A stretch of 64,000 nucleotides of DNA from Anseranas semipalmata (taxonomy: Eukaryota > Chordata > Aves > Anseriformes > Anseranatidae). Position numbers and translations under genes: made by a program. Below the pieces are notes generated by a model. That model had not been told where the DNA came from. It was given only the letters and a program-made list of their open reading frames with translations, and made no database searches. Shown piece by piece: positions 33,812 to 46,150 of the stretch (the first letter of the stretch is position 1; every line of letters starts with the position of its first letter). The stretch lies in assembly GCA_013399115.1 (NCBI GenBank), contig VXAA01003136.1, positions 114,359 to 178,358 of the forward strand. The letters run 5' to 3'.

Positions 33812-34766
33812 GACACCCACTTCGTGGGAATGTCTATACCATTAACTGTACCCTTGGCTTTAGAAAAACAAAATTATTCTGCTCTGGGAATACCAAATGA
33901 GAGTTGCTCAGGTCGGCCATAAAGGAAGCAGGAAGAGAACAACAGTGAACAAGGAAACATTACTGTGAAAACAATTTCATGTTTATGAATCATAGAGCCC
34001 TTGGTGAAATTAATTAAACAGTGTGTCCTGAGCACTTTCAGAGAAAGAGTTGAAAGACAAAACATCTCTGTGAAGGTGAAATAAGTTCTTAATATTATTT
34101 GAAGTGCTCTCAAGGAATGTTTGTTCTATACACAAGAAAAATGGGAAAAAATGAAACTCAGTCAGGTTTTTGGGGCAGACATGGCATATTTTATTGTGCT
34201 GTTACACTAGAGGAAACCAGTAACACTTTTGAGCCCATAACCCTGTCATCAGGTGATAGAAGGGGGGGCCTCATGGATAGGAAGAATAGGCTGATACCAA
34301 AAGCTTTTCCGTTTTTCCCACTATAGCAGAGGCAGTGAGAATGCCACAACCTTTGGATACCTCTTGCTTGTATCCTTAGAGCATGATCGCTACAGCATCA
34401 TTCTTGCAAACGTGAAAAGACCTTCTATCTTTTTCAGTTACAGATATATTTTTAATTATATGCTGAGAATTCTGAAAAAGCCAAAGTTATCCAACAGAAA
34501 TACACCCCTGAATATGCTGAAATATAGCTTCAACTTCCTAGATTAAAGATTAAAGGAAAAATATCTAAAATTAATACAATTGTGTAAAACTATGTACAAC
34601 TTTGACAATCATACATTTTTTCTACTAAAAATATTTATGCTTTCTGAGTGTAATCGTATAGGCTTTTACTACAGTGGAATTTAACTTTTTTCTCTTATAG
34701 TGTTTTGTATGTTTTCCTTTTTTCTTCACAGATTTCCAGTGGTTGCACTGTAAAATAGGCCCGAAA
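33812..34766. other. AT-rich DNA, nothing recognised
   Basis: Frames of 60-79 codons on both strands without recognisable products. A run of seven G lies near 34262-34268. Confidence 0.5.
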
Positions 34767-34865
34767 TTCTCTTCTCTTCTCTTCTCTTCTCTTCTCTTCT
34801 CTTCTCTTCTCTTCTCTTCTCTTCTCTTCTCTCCTCTCCTCTCCTCTCCTCTCCTCTCCTCTCCT
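34767..34865. repeat. (CTTCT)12(CTCCT)7 polypyrimidine tract
   Basis: After a TTCT lead-in, 12 uninterrupted CTTCT units (34771-34830) switch abruptly to seven CTCCT units (34831-34865). The plus strand is pure pyrimidine for 99 bases and the minus strand pure purine. Because the unit is five bases and contains no stop in any frame, it creates false frames on both strands (78 codons plus at 34743-34979; 66 and 73 codons minus), whose peptides are Ser/Leu or Arg/Glu repeats. Such tracts can form triplex (H-) DNA under supercoiling. Confidence 0.97.
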
Positions 34866-37132
34866 CCCTTCGCCTTTCCTGTACAAGAGTCTCATTTAAG
34901 CCAGAAGTATATATATTTTTTAATTTATCCATGTGCATTCTTGCCAATCTTTAATGAGTACATTAAGGCTTACTATTAAAGCATACTACTAAAGCAAAGA
35001 ACAAACAAAATCATATTGTAAAATAACCTGTTCTGGCCTGTGCTGGTTTGCATGTAAATTTTAGGCAGGGTTCTTTCTCTGTCATCTTTACATTAGTTGC
35101 TCTAGCTAATGGAGAATGTTTTTACTTTTCATTTAGTAACAGAATGATATAGCAACAGTTCCATATTCCAACATTTTCAGTGTAAAAAATCTATATATGT
35201 ATATATCAGTATTTGAACGTGGATGGCATGAATGATATTACATAGGTATATGCTTCATTGCTGTGTGGTGGGCTGAGAGGAGGGGAGGAAGACGAGTCAG
35301 AGGAATGGTGGGGCAGAAGACAAGAAAAACATTTAGTTGAGTGGCATAAGAGCATTGTACACCAAATTCCCTGTCACTGGGATGGTGTTGTCTTTTATCA
35401 TGCACTGACATGCATCAAATATTATTAAATGTTTTGCACACAACTGTTTCGGTACTACACTATAAAATAGTATTTTCACTTTCTCGGAGTTTGATTGTTA
35501 GTTACAGAAAATTCCTTTTAACTATTCTCCTAGCTGAAAAAAAGCAATAAAATAAAAATATGGAAGAGTTTGCTAGATTAGGTTAGAAACTTTCCAGTGC
35601 CATTAAAGCTTTAATGAAAAATGCTAATTCCTTAAAGCCCAAACGTTGTATTTGAAACATTTGGATTGATAGATTTCTATCAAGGCTCAGTCCTAAAGGA
35701 ATTTTTCCTGAATTCTTTCTTGATTTTTCACCACTGACACTGAATGTCTTGTGATACCTATTGTGGGGCAGATACATCTGGTTAGCGTCTGCCAGGGCCA
35801 AAGACCTCTGCAGCTGTGAGTGAAATGGACATCCTGCTTGTATTAGCACAGATGTTGATAAGAAATGCATAACAGAGCATTTGATTAAGCTACATTGGTG
35901 GATCAGCACTGATTGATTACTTAAAATGAGATAAAAGCCTGGATTTTTTGGACTTGGATTTTGCTTGCAGTTTGTTGATTGTTTTGTAGACGTAAGGAAA
36001 ACTTACTTTTCTTCTGACTATATTGTGGGTCCAAGAAAAGCTGTTTCCTTACAAACAGCCTCTGTGAGATGAACACAGTTTCCATTGAGAGGTTAAAATC
36101 AAGTGTCAGAATTTCCTGCAGACTTGGATACACTCTGGTTTTTGACTGCATGTAATTTACTTGAATATTGTATTTTTCTGCCACAGCAGTTTGAAGGGGC
36201 CTCCATCTGTAAGAGAATAATATCCCTGAAGGTTTTATTGTTGCATTTGACAAAATAGAAATTGAATCCCTTGAATCCCTGAATCAATTTTAAGTTGCAG
36301 AACTTACTATATGGTTGTAACAAAATGCTGCCAGGTTTCTGGTCTATGGAAGAATTTTCCTAATGTTTTACTTACAGACTTTTGTTTTGCAGAAGAGTGT
36401 AAAAGCAGGAATTTGAATTTCCTTTTGATTTTGTTTTTAAATGTTCCCAGTTTGGGCGCTGTGTTTGTGTCTGGGCTGTCATATAAACATTTCAAGTTTT
36501 AATATTGCTAACACTTGAATGCAAACTTTCTTAAAGTTTGTGCATGGTTGTGGAGATTGTTGGTATTCTAGACTATTCACATCTATAAGTTACTAGAAGG
36601 AAATCAAAATTGTGAAGAATGATTTTCAAGAAGTATTTTTGTAGCAATGCATTTGCTGTCCTTCTCCCCCTCTCCCCTCCCCAGGCCTGTAGGATCAAAA
36701 TCTATTCAGTTTTCACTGTTTTCAGAAACTCATGTGACACAGTGGAGTGGAGGTGGGAGCTTCACTGCATACCAGTTGTAGAACAAAGATAAATGAAATA
36801 TTATTTCTTTTGAAGGCAGTATGTTTGAAAGCTGGATCATCCAATGTCAGCAAGGGGGACAAAACCGGGACAAATGACGGAATCCAAGCCTTACATCCTT
36901 AGCACAACCTTAAAAATAAATAAACCTGGAAGAATGCCCGCGTGCCTATACTTACTTGAAGGAGAGTGTTTGCAGCCCCCTTGTTCCTATTCCTTGTGCT
37001 GACAACTTCCAGCTGTGTGGAATATTTAAGTTGGGATAATATGAGCCTACCACTAAGCTCTGTACTCTACAGTGAGCCTAATACTATCAGTTAAATCTTT
37101 TGAAGTGTGCTGTGTAAAGATGGGTAAAATAC
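34866..37132. other. AT-rich DNA with an acceptor-like pyrimidine tract
   Basis: A TTGAATCCC direct repeat lies at about 36262-36285. A C/T tract ending in CAG at 36656-36685 resembles a splice acceptor. Overlapping minus-strand frames at 35583-35909 and 35921-36253 (108 and 110 codons) are not recognisable. No CR1 is seen. Confidence 0.5.
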
Positions 37133-37152
37133 TTTTTTTTTTTTTTTTTTTT
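37133..37152. repeat. T homopolymer (20 T)
   Basis: An uninterrupted run of 20 T followed by TTAATTTTAATTA-type AT sequence. Confidence 0.9.
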
Positions 37153-37717
37153 AATTTTAATTACAGTTAAAAATGTAAGAAGTTTTCCAAGTTTTGAAAG
37201 CTGTCTGGTAAAAACAAAACAAAACCAACTCTGGATCAGCTCAGCACTCTCCTCTGCTTTCTCCTAAAGATGGCCTATAATCATTTGTATTATCAGCTAA
37301 CTTATCAGCACTTAGGATATTCTCTTTAAAGTATCCATCAGTTATTTCTCATATCAGAAATGGCCCTTGAAGTTTTAAGCTGTTCCTCTAGAAATCTGTA
37401 TTTATAGCCAAAAGCCCTTTCAAAAGCTTTAGCATGTCTTGAGGTTCTAATGTAAACTCTGAGACAGATACTGGGAGCTCCCTTTGAATTCCTTTCAAAG
37501 CTTTAAATTCCCTCCATTTCCTTTCATCCTTCCAAGAAAGACATTATATTGATTTAGATTTTATTTTTTGAGATAGAACACAACTGATCTGGGATTTTAT
37601 TATTGTCGCACCTGAGTTAATCAGTGCAGGAAGCATATACATTTTAGAGATGTTTGATTGCCAGTCTTAGTCTCCGTTAGATCTCAAAGATTACTGTTGT
37701 GGGCATAAATGTGTGTT

Positions 37718-37720
<3 letters not shown>
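37153..37720. other. Non-coding, nothing recognised
   Basis: AT-rich DNA between a T run and a TA/CA microsatellite, with no supported feature. Confidence 0.5.
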
Positions 37721-37760
<40 letters not shown>

Positions 37761-37868
37761 TACTTATTTCTCCATCTTAGTTTGCATGTGTATATGTCTG
37801 TTTGTATATCTCTATATGTGTATATACAGAGATCTCTCTGTATACATGTGTATACACATAGATATATA
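37721..37868. repeat. (TA)n(CA)n microsatellite and TGTATA-rich tail
   Basis: A TA run to 37750 is followed by five CA units (37751-37760). From about 37785 the sequence is an irregular mixture of TGTATA, TATATGTG and TATACA steps, including the palindromic core AGAGATCTCT and two GTGTATACA copies. This looks like an older decayed extension of the same alternating purine-pyrimidine repeat. A 72-codon frame here is a by-product. Confidence 0.9.
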
Positions 37869-38511
37869 AAAAAATATTTTAGAATTTGTATTGCATTTCA
37901 AATTGGCACAAATAGTGTACAATTTCAGTGAGCCAGCAATCTCAAAAAATGTTTTGCTTTTGAGCAATCCAAACATTTCATTTTCATTGGATTTAGTATT
38001 TTTTGTGTCTTAAATTTCAAATTGAAAAATCATTTCAAACATACAAATGGGATTTTTTTGTTTTGAAAATGTCAAAAGGGATCAGTTCAGCAACTTTAGG
38101 AACTTTGTTCCTGAAGGAGACATTAATTAAAACTGTCTTTTCTTCCTTTAATTTCAACCAGCTGATGTTTTCTAGCAAAATAAATGAATTTAAAATAATA
38201 AATCATGGATGGGTGTGCTTTCCAGAGAGAATTCTGCAGTGTTTTGTTAACTGATGGGCAAAATAGTATATACGGATTAATTCTAACTGTCAAGTAACTT
38301 GGAGTCACTATTTTATCTGCAATGTGACACATGTTATTTAAGATAGAAAATGAAAAATACACATCAAGTTTAGATAAATATTCACATTTTAAGGGATTTA
38401 AACAAAGCTAATATCCAATGAAGGATGCATAATCAATATAATATACTTCTACATTTAAGCCATTTGGAGCTATGGAAAATGTAAATATACTATCAAATTT
38501 TTTTGTGATGA
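37869..38511. other. AT-rich, nothing recognised
   Basis: Two overlapping frames of 79-83 codons on opposite strands (38003-38254, 38123-38362) are not recognisable. No repeats are seen. Confidence 0.5.
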
Positions 38512-38531
38512 GTTCCAGTCATGACTGGAAC
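38512..38531. repeat. Perfect 20-bp palindrome
   Basis: GTTCCAGTCA followed by its exact reverse complement, with no spacer. Flanking bases do not extend it. An adjacent ATGACTG at 38535-38541 repeats part of one arm. It could bind a symmetric dimeric protein or extrude as a small cruciform; no protein is identifiable from sequence alone. Confidence 0.95.
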
Positions 38532-38814
38532 ATTATGACTGTATTTATGTGGTAAGCGTGTTTTAGTCTTTCGGTAGAAAAAAATGTAAATTGTATAATA
38601 ATGTCTAAAATGGTTCCAAAACTTGGGGAGTGATTTTATATTTATGCAGATGCTTAAGGATACGTTGGGCCTGTGCAGCGGAAACAGGGTTATAATAATA
38701 GTTGGGGATGTTTTAGAAGGAAAAGGGTCAAGTGATGTAAACCACCACAGAGTCTGCATCTTGTCACTATTGAATTAAAAAAAGGTTTTCAGGACAATAG
38801 CATGATTGAGGAAG

Positions 38815-38851
38815 NNNNNNNNNNNNNNNNNNNNNNNNNNNNNNNNNNNNN
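38815..38851. other. Assembly gap (37 N)
   Basis: 37 N followed by a TTTTTT run. As at 14501-14527, the gap abuts a T run, so a homopolymer or T-rich repeat probably defeated assembly. Confidence 0.95.
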
Positions 38852-41800
38852 TTTTTTGGCTTTGATGCACTTGAACTACATAGTTTTTGTGTAATTTCAT
38901 ATAATTATTCATTTGAAACATGCAGATTGTATGAGCAGTCTCAGCACCAAATGTAAAACAATTCTCCCCATAGCAAGCATGAGGAAAGTGTGCCTGCAGC
39001 TCCCAGGCATAACTGCTTCGCTTTTAATGAATGCTTTAAAAACATTTTACACAACTTGTGAACAAGAAGACAGAATAATTACTGTAATCAGAACATCACA
39101 AGCTGGGCCCAGGCTCAACAGCATGTTACGGAGAGCTTTCACCAGTGGTTCTCTGGTGTTTGCTGTTCCTATAATAGTAAGGGCTGTACATTTCACATTA
39201 ACTCTTTATTTAACATAACTGGTTCTTTAAAATATATAAGATTTGTGCTCTGAATAAGTAGTTTGTGGAGACTTTTTTTGCATTTCAGTCGGCATATGCA
39301 AAAACATGGCAGTTACAATTTTTGTTTGTTTGTTTGTTGTTCTTACTGAAGCATTTTAATCAAAACATCTTTCTGCTTTCCATTTTGCTCAAGCTGCTGT
39401 TGCAACAGGTCCTGTAGTTTTTCCTAAAGTTCGTTGTCTTTATTGAAACCCTGTTTCTTTACAAAGTTGTTTCCTCTAAACAGCAGAGGAATTCAGGGGG
39501 AAAAAAAAAAAAAAAAGGGTAATTTCATTGTTCCAAGCATCGAGGCCCTTTGAGCCTTCAGGCATATTCCAAAATATTCCACAACTCCAGAAACATACTT
39601 TCCAGACTTTTCTTAGAAAACAAGGATTATATTTCTCTGAAAAATTAGTTGGACTATTTCAGGCTTTTTGTTACTCCTGTGACTTTCTGCAACAGATGCT
39701 TGGGTGAGTTGTGTCAGGCAGCAGAGTAGGATGTCTGGCCAATGCCAAGCTTCATCTCCTCTTCCCTGCAAAGCAGGCAGTAGCGTTGTCCCAGCAGGAG
39801 GCTACGAAGATAGTGACCTCCCTGAGCTGGGTTGGCTGCTGACAGGCATGGGAATGCAGCAAGTTGGACGGAGCAGGCACGTGAGCTTAGAGGCACGCGA
39901 GAGACGATGAACATTGCCTAACACTTTCTGCCTATAGCACGTGGTTTTTGGTTGTTACTGTTTTTGGTTGTTAGCTAGCTCATCATAATAATTTAAGCCG
40001 AAATTTTCCATAGATTGTTTCTTCAACGTATATGTATATATATTTAAGTTTCAAAAAAAATACGTTATCCATTTCCAAGAAATAGGTTAGTGAAGAACAG
40101 GTGGTTTTGCCAGTGTTCATTTTCTTCATTTGGTTTTCTGAACAGCTGTGTATCCTCTGTGGTTTGGAGATGTGTGCTGAAATTTGGCAGTGAAGTGCCT
40201 TTCATTGTTCTCATGAAATTCACCCTGTTTTAGTCAAGTTACAAATGGGGGGTGAAGGGGTTGCCATTTTCGTACATGCATTTTACATCTTTCTTTTATT
40301 TGTTTGTTTTGCTGATAGTGTCAATTTTAAGAATAATTTGTCCTCCAAAACAAAACAAAATTTCCATTAAAAAAATGATAATTTGATACTAACTTTATTC
40401 TGAACTAAGACATGCCAGCTGAAACAGACATGAACCAAGACATGCCATGGACATAAAAATAATGTAGAAATATCAGAATATTTCATTTTGGCCCTGTTCA
40501 GCTCTAAGTCCCCCAGAAATATGGTAACTACTCATGAGACAATAAGTACTTTGAACCACCCAAGTTTAAAAGAACAAAAGCTGTGGTGCATCATGGGAAA
40601 CTAATCTAAAAGATGGCCAAGGGATGTGATTACTGAACTAAAACTACCATCTTGACACTTCATGTCTATATTTGTTAATGTTTAATTGATAAAATTTGTT
40701 TCAAGAAATGTTTTTCTGCAGAGAACTTTGATTTTGTGTGTATTCCCACAATTTCTATAAGAAACCTGTCTGTAAGAGAGATTTACTCTGTTCAGTTCAG
40801 CAGAGACTTTAACTAGGAAGGAATCTGTCAAAACTAAACTGAAATGGATATTTAAAGAATTAATTCTCTAATGCTTTTAAGTTACCTTGAGCATAAGAAT
40901 AATGTTGTTGTTATTAATGAAGAATGTGATGTATTGCTCCAAGAATGGAATTGAGAGAATGAAACTCCGAGGTCTGAGAACTGCTCCAAAGAAGTTGAAA
41001 AAATCTTGAAAATCCATCTAAAATTAATTCCTAAATTTTTCAGTCCTCCTTGCTATTTCCTAACCTTTTTACGAAGCAGACGAACCAAGAACCAGGCTCA
41101 CTGAGAAATTTCAAGCATCTGTTTCAACTTAAAATACCTCCTTTGTTTCCTACTTTCATCAGGTTTCTTAGAGGAAAGTACTTCTCTCAGCCAGATCTCC
41201 CTTATGTTGTGATCTACATGAAATAATCAATAGCAGTATGTGATAATCTGCAGTGTGATATACTGACAAATATACACTAGGCTAAGTGCGATATGGATCT
41301 CTTGTTTCTATAAATATTTTATGCTTTCTCAAAGGACTTAAATTTCTGGAGGCCTTAGAGAGATAAACCTACAAATATAACACCTTGTTTTACTGGATTC
41401 CAATTACATTTGAAGATGTAGAAATTTCTCTGGCACATGGGCTGTCAAATGCTTTGTCTGTGAAGTACTTGGTCTATGAATTCTGGCTTTTTGTAGGGTT
41501 TACCTTCTCATTTTAGATTTTATCTCCTTAGAAGGAGCTAAATCTAAGCAAATATTAATCAATACCAGCAATGTTTTTCATAGAATTGCTGCTGAGGTAT
41601 TTATATCATCATAAATGTTAGGGAGAAGGTCTGTGCAGGAGTGGGAGAGCAGCTTGGCTAAGAGGTTAATTTTATCTTTAGTCAGTTTGAATGAAGACAT
41701 ATAAGAAGCTAGCTTTTACTATTTTTTCTAAATAAGGCTGCAAGTTTAGACTCCATTTTATGTCAATGCTATGTATACATGGTGTTCTAAAAGGGTCATT

Positions 41801-42496
41801 AGCTTGATCCAGTGTGACAATTCTCATGTTACTTTTTACCATGGTAAATCATTTAACCACTTTCACGCTTTATATGCACTGTAAGAACAAGCAAATGAAA
41901 AAAAGTAAACTTTGGATTTCTTTTTTCAAGTTTATTTTAGTAGGAGCTGTAGCCCTATATGTACATTGATCACTTTGATGCTTGCTCATGCTGAAAGGGG
42001 TGGTCTCCCCTTCTCCTTGTCACAGACATTTCTCAGTTTCACACTCTTTTCCCTGTTACTGTTTGTGCTATGCATTGTGCTGGATCATTGAAGTGTAAAC
42101 CAATTCAGTTTCTTGAAGTAGGAAAGCTCTTTTGGAGGGTGGGGATGAAGAGTGTGGAGGGCACCAGGTTGGATTTCAGTTGGATCAGTTCTTTGGTCTG
42201 ACTGTACTGCTGTACAACCACTAGTCCTGGCACAATGATGGTGCCTGGAATGGGCTTGGGTGGTGATTTTGTATCTTCGGCAGCAACGTGGATTTAAGTA
42301 AAAGTAGTCGTGTCATGATGGCTTTCATGTCCTTTATTCTTCATCTGTAGGGTTTCAGTCTTCAAATTAGTTGGACTACTCTCATCTTTAAAATTAATCA
42401 AAACTTAGACTAATTGCTATGCTGGAGTCTTTGAAAACTTATACCATACAAAATTAGTTGATCAAGCAATTAATCTTACACTGGAAAACAATGTGC
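38852..42496. other. AT-rich DNA with one GC- and CpG-richer patch
   Basis: Items: an open stretch at 38913-39218 (101 codons); a (TTTG)n run at 39320-39338; a 16-A run at 39501-39516; and a less AT-rich patch at 39700-39912 with about seven CpG and 66-68-codon frames on both strands. None resembles a known gene. From 39913 to 42496 I see only AT-rich single-copy sequence. Confidence 0.5.
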
Positions 42497-42536
42497 TTTT
42501 GTTGTTGTTGTTGTTTGTTTTGTTTTGTTTTGTTTA
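42497..42536. repeat. (TTG)n(TTTTG)n compound repeat
   Basis: Five TTG units followed by TTTTG units. It lies roughly 200 bp before a decayed LINE relic. Confidence 0.85.
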
Positions 42537-42739
42537 ATAATGGCTGAAAGCAACATGCTGGCAATACGTACCTTTAGTACTTCATTGACAACTGGGTCAT
42601 GAAATAGCACGCAAAAAGTTAATTCCACTTTGCTCAAAAATGAATGAAAACAGAATGAAGCCTAGCTAAAAGACTAAATGATGATAATGAGAAATGAAAC
42701 TGTCAGGCATGTTTAGAGTATGGTAAGTAAAATCATACA

Positions 42740-43350
42740 ATAGTTCTAGTTAGACTGTTAGGAGTTGTTGCATTTGACATCCTTGTTACTGACTTGGAAA
42801 AGGAGTTATCCACTCAGTAAATTAACAGTCCCAAAACTGATGTGAGTCTGAAGCTCAGTCTAGACAATGACATAAAAAAAGTATCAGAGTAGGAAGGAAA
42901 GCTAGGAAAGAAGCAGAAATACGAGGCTAATCTGTTCTTTAAAAAAAAAAAAAAAACAGTTATGAGAACAAAGAACCTATCCTAAAACATTTTGTTCTCT
43001 ACAGGAAAATGATTCTTGGAAAACAACAATACTAAGAAACATCAGATTATGTCAGTATATGCCAAATGGACGTGAATCTGTCGAACAGTATAGATATGAA
43101 AGGGTTTTGGGCTGCTTGTGAGAAGTCATCTCATTGCAAAAGCAAAAATCACTATGATGAGCCAGTACTGGAGTTCTGGATAATGTCTTACAAAAAGGAT
43201 ACTGACACAGTGGACAGGGTTTAGCTAGCATTTTTAAAGCTCTAGGTACTAATTTATGAAGTCTAAAAAATGAAATGTATGCAGTTTAGCGTGACTTAAG
43301 TTAGCAAAGAATTTAGGGCTTAAACACCTGGAGAAGATCTTCAGTTTCCT
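42740..43350 (+). mobile_element. Decayed CR1/L3-type LINE, reverse-transcriptase region
   Basis: This keeps the order of blocks seen in CR1-clade reverse transcriptases while being heavily mutated. At 42775-42835 the plus strand can be read as ILVTDLEKGVIHSVN, matching the 'xFINDLExGVxSxxxKFADDTK' region. Near 43060-43080, AAATGGACGTGAATCTGTC sits where the KWQMxFNVDKC block belongs. At 43165-43225, GGAGTTCTGGATAATGTC then TTACAAAAAGGATACTGACA matches the 'VQFWxPxFKKDIDxLExVQ' region. Near 43320 TTAAACACCTGGAGAAGATC matches the 'LFSLEKRR' region. Stops and frameshifts are throughout, and a 16-A run (42941-42956) has expanded inside it. It is much older than the five recent CR1 fragments. Confidence 0.55.
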
Positions 43351-46150
43351 TCAATTGTCATAGCTCCATTGGCTTAGTTAAGCAGCTCTATTGACTTAGC
43401 TAAGTTTCAATCTCCAGGGCCAAGGTCAAATTATTTAGCATGGAACATGTAGACAAAAGAAATGAGGTCAAGTAAAATACAGAGTAAATGTACATTGAAG
43501 ATACGCACCTGCACACACACACAGTCCTTACAGTGTGATAAAATTGGCTGCAGAATGGACTACTTAGGGAAAAGTATAAATCATGTTGTCTGGAGTTTTT
43601 AAAGTGATTCTCAGCAAAGCCCAGTGTAGCGTGCTGAAGCAGAGTGATCTTCCACTGGGTGGAAAACGGGCTGTTTTCCATAGTCTTTCCAAATACTGTT
43701 ATTCTTTACAAGAAGCCACATAGGAGAAGGATCAGATTTAAGTATTTATGTATGAAATAAGCCATAGAGATTCAAAAGTACTTTCAAATCAAAACCAGAT
43801 TTATGAATCACTGTTGCTGCATTGTCTTGATTGAAGACAGCACCTTTGTAAACTATTCATGCCCATGATTGATGTTTTGATACCCAGATGTTGATCTGTA
43901 AGCTTGATAAGAACTTGGAAAGTAAATTAAGGAATCAGCTTTTCAATTCTATAACAAGATCAGATTTGAAATCCTGGTAAGCTTGAGCTTTCTGCAATTT
44001 TTCTTTTCTTTAAAGAGATTCATCTAAAATAGTAGCTCAGCATACCTAAAAATCATTTTGCCCTAACAAAGGTCTAACACTAAAGATACGTTAAGAAATT
44101 TGAGTGCTGTCTGCCCTAAATGCTTATCAGCTGAGTTCTGATTTTTTCCTCACACAATTGAATTTTCCCTTCTCTGAGAAAGAGCTAAATAATTTTCAGT
44201 TTAGAATCTAAATAGCTTCTCTCCAGTGACATTAGTAGTTGTGTCCAAAAGTTATTTGGAGTTTCAGAAATATGTAAGCTCAGATTTTGAGGTTCCTTTG
44301 GATACAGGAAAAGAGATACAGTCGCTACAACAAAATGTTCTGCACACCCACACGTGGTAGCCAAAACTAAACCAGTAAGTGAAAAACATGTCGCTTGGCA
44401 GAGATATGAGGTAACTTGCATAAGCAAAAGCTATGCCCGTAGCCACCATAAAAACTTAATCTTCATGTTGAGATTCCTGTGTCTCAATTTTGTTCAACAT
44501 AGAAGCTGAAAGACAAACACAGTTGACAAGATATCCAGCATCACTGGAGAGTAAGGAAAGAAAAAAAAGTGCACAGAAATGTTCTTGTGGTTCTGTTTTG
44601 TTGCTTTGATTTCTTGATTTGCAGAGGTTATCTGGACTGCTAAATTGCGCAATGCTGCACTAATGCTGAGCTTTAAAACTGGAGACATCAATACAGGTCA
44701 TTCAGAGTCGCCGTGCTTTGGTAGTGTTAGCATTACTCTGTGCTAAAGTAGAGCTTCATGAATCAATCGATATATGTTTTCCTTGGATATAAGAAAAAGT
44801 GTACTTTAGTCAGATATTTGAATGCAGCAGATACTATATTTGAAATTTAAGAGAATTCCCACTTTCCACTCCAGCAACAGTAGTAAACAGGATGTCAAGG
44901 CTTGGAAAAAGATTTCTGACGATACCGCGGCTTCTCACATTTCATCATGCTGTACTTTAGAAAGAAAAGGGAGAAGAAGTAGGCTGCTGATAACCACTAG
45001 AAAACAAACTAAGATGTATGATCAGATGGGGAATTACAACAAAATATGTTGACATTAATGCTTGTTTTTCACTACAGGATAAGCAACAAGTTTCTCAAGA
45101 GTATTCTGTTTCTACACCAGTGAAATCTATGTGCAACAGCACAAGTTAAGGGCTTGTATCAGGGGTAGTGCTGTGCACTGAAGACAAAATGTAGAGGGCC
45201 AGAACAAACTTATCGATTACTCAGTTCCCTGAAGACATTAGAAGCAAAGGTCTCTTGCTTCAGGAAGGTGGGTTTTATTTGCAGGTCTACTATTAGGCTA
45301 CACACAGGGCAAATGCCTATTAAGTTCCAATTATGTCCTGCAGCAGTGCACAGGTTTTCCTAATTGTGCAGGAGAGAAGGTTAGTGAGGGGATGGGCAGC
45401 ATTTTTATGTATGCCAAAGAAGTCTCCATCCTGCTGATGATCATCCTTTCTTTGGCTTCACTTTCTAACAGCTGGGATGAACTTGCTGTTACCAGAGCAG
45501 GATGACCATGTGTGGTATTAGAAGGTGCCCAAACACAGCTTGTGTGTCTTGGTGGATGCTCCCCCCAACTCCTAAGAAGTACTTACTGACTGAGGAGGTG
45601 AATAAAAACATAAGGCAGAGAGCAGAGCTATGCAGATAGTTTTATGTCTCGTATTGTATCACCAGGTTGCCAGGAACTTGCTCTGAAGTTCATCCTGTTT
45701 GATTTTGTGTGCTTGTGATTATGCGGTGTTGTGTTTAAACAGAAACTCACAGACTTTGTCCTGTGCAATCTTACCTGCTGATGCACTGTCCTGACGCTGA
45801 TACCTTAAAAGCAGTGGCACCTAGATAGCCAGCAGCTTGCGGGATACGACACAGTTATTACTACCTGAGAGGATATCTTTGACTGGCAGCTTGTTGTCTT
45901 CCTTGTCTTTATGATAAACATGGAGCCAAAGCCTCTCCCAGTCCTTGCAGAAAACTGCAAAAAGGCAGTTGAGCCATCTCTTAAGGAAGGACTCTGATGT
46001 CCCTGCAGGAAACTAGGCAGGTCTCCTTGAAGGTCTGTGCTTATTTTCAGCAGAATAAAGCAATTTTCCCTGCTCCAACTTATTGTTTTTATTGTGATTC
46101 AGATTACAGCAACAGTTGTTTTCCAGGGACCTAAATGCAGATTTTGAGTG
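43351..46150. other. Non-coding, partly less AT-rich; nothing recognised
   Basis: A short CA run lies at about 43514-43522. From about 45130 to 46380 the composition is more balanced than average, but I cannot assign it to a gene or repeat family. The minus-strand frames at 43400-43681 (93 codons) and 44185-44427 (80 codons) are not recognised. Confidence 0.45.

Noticed and set aside
34695..34979. Frames encoding Arg/Glu-repeat and Ser/Leu-repeat peptides
   Set aside because: A direct by-product of the stop-free pentanucleotide tract at 34767-34865.
37713..37931. 72-codon frame rich in Ile/Tyr/Thr
   Set aside because: Translation of a TA/CA microsatellite.
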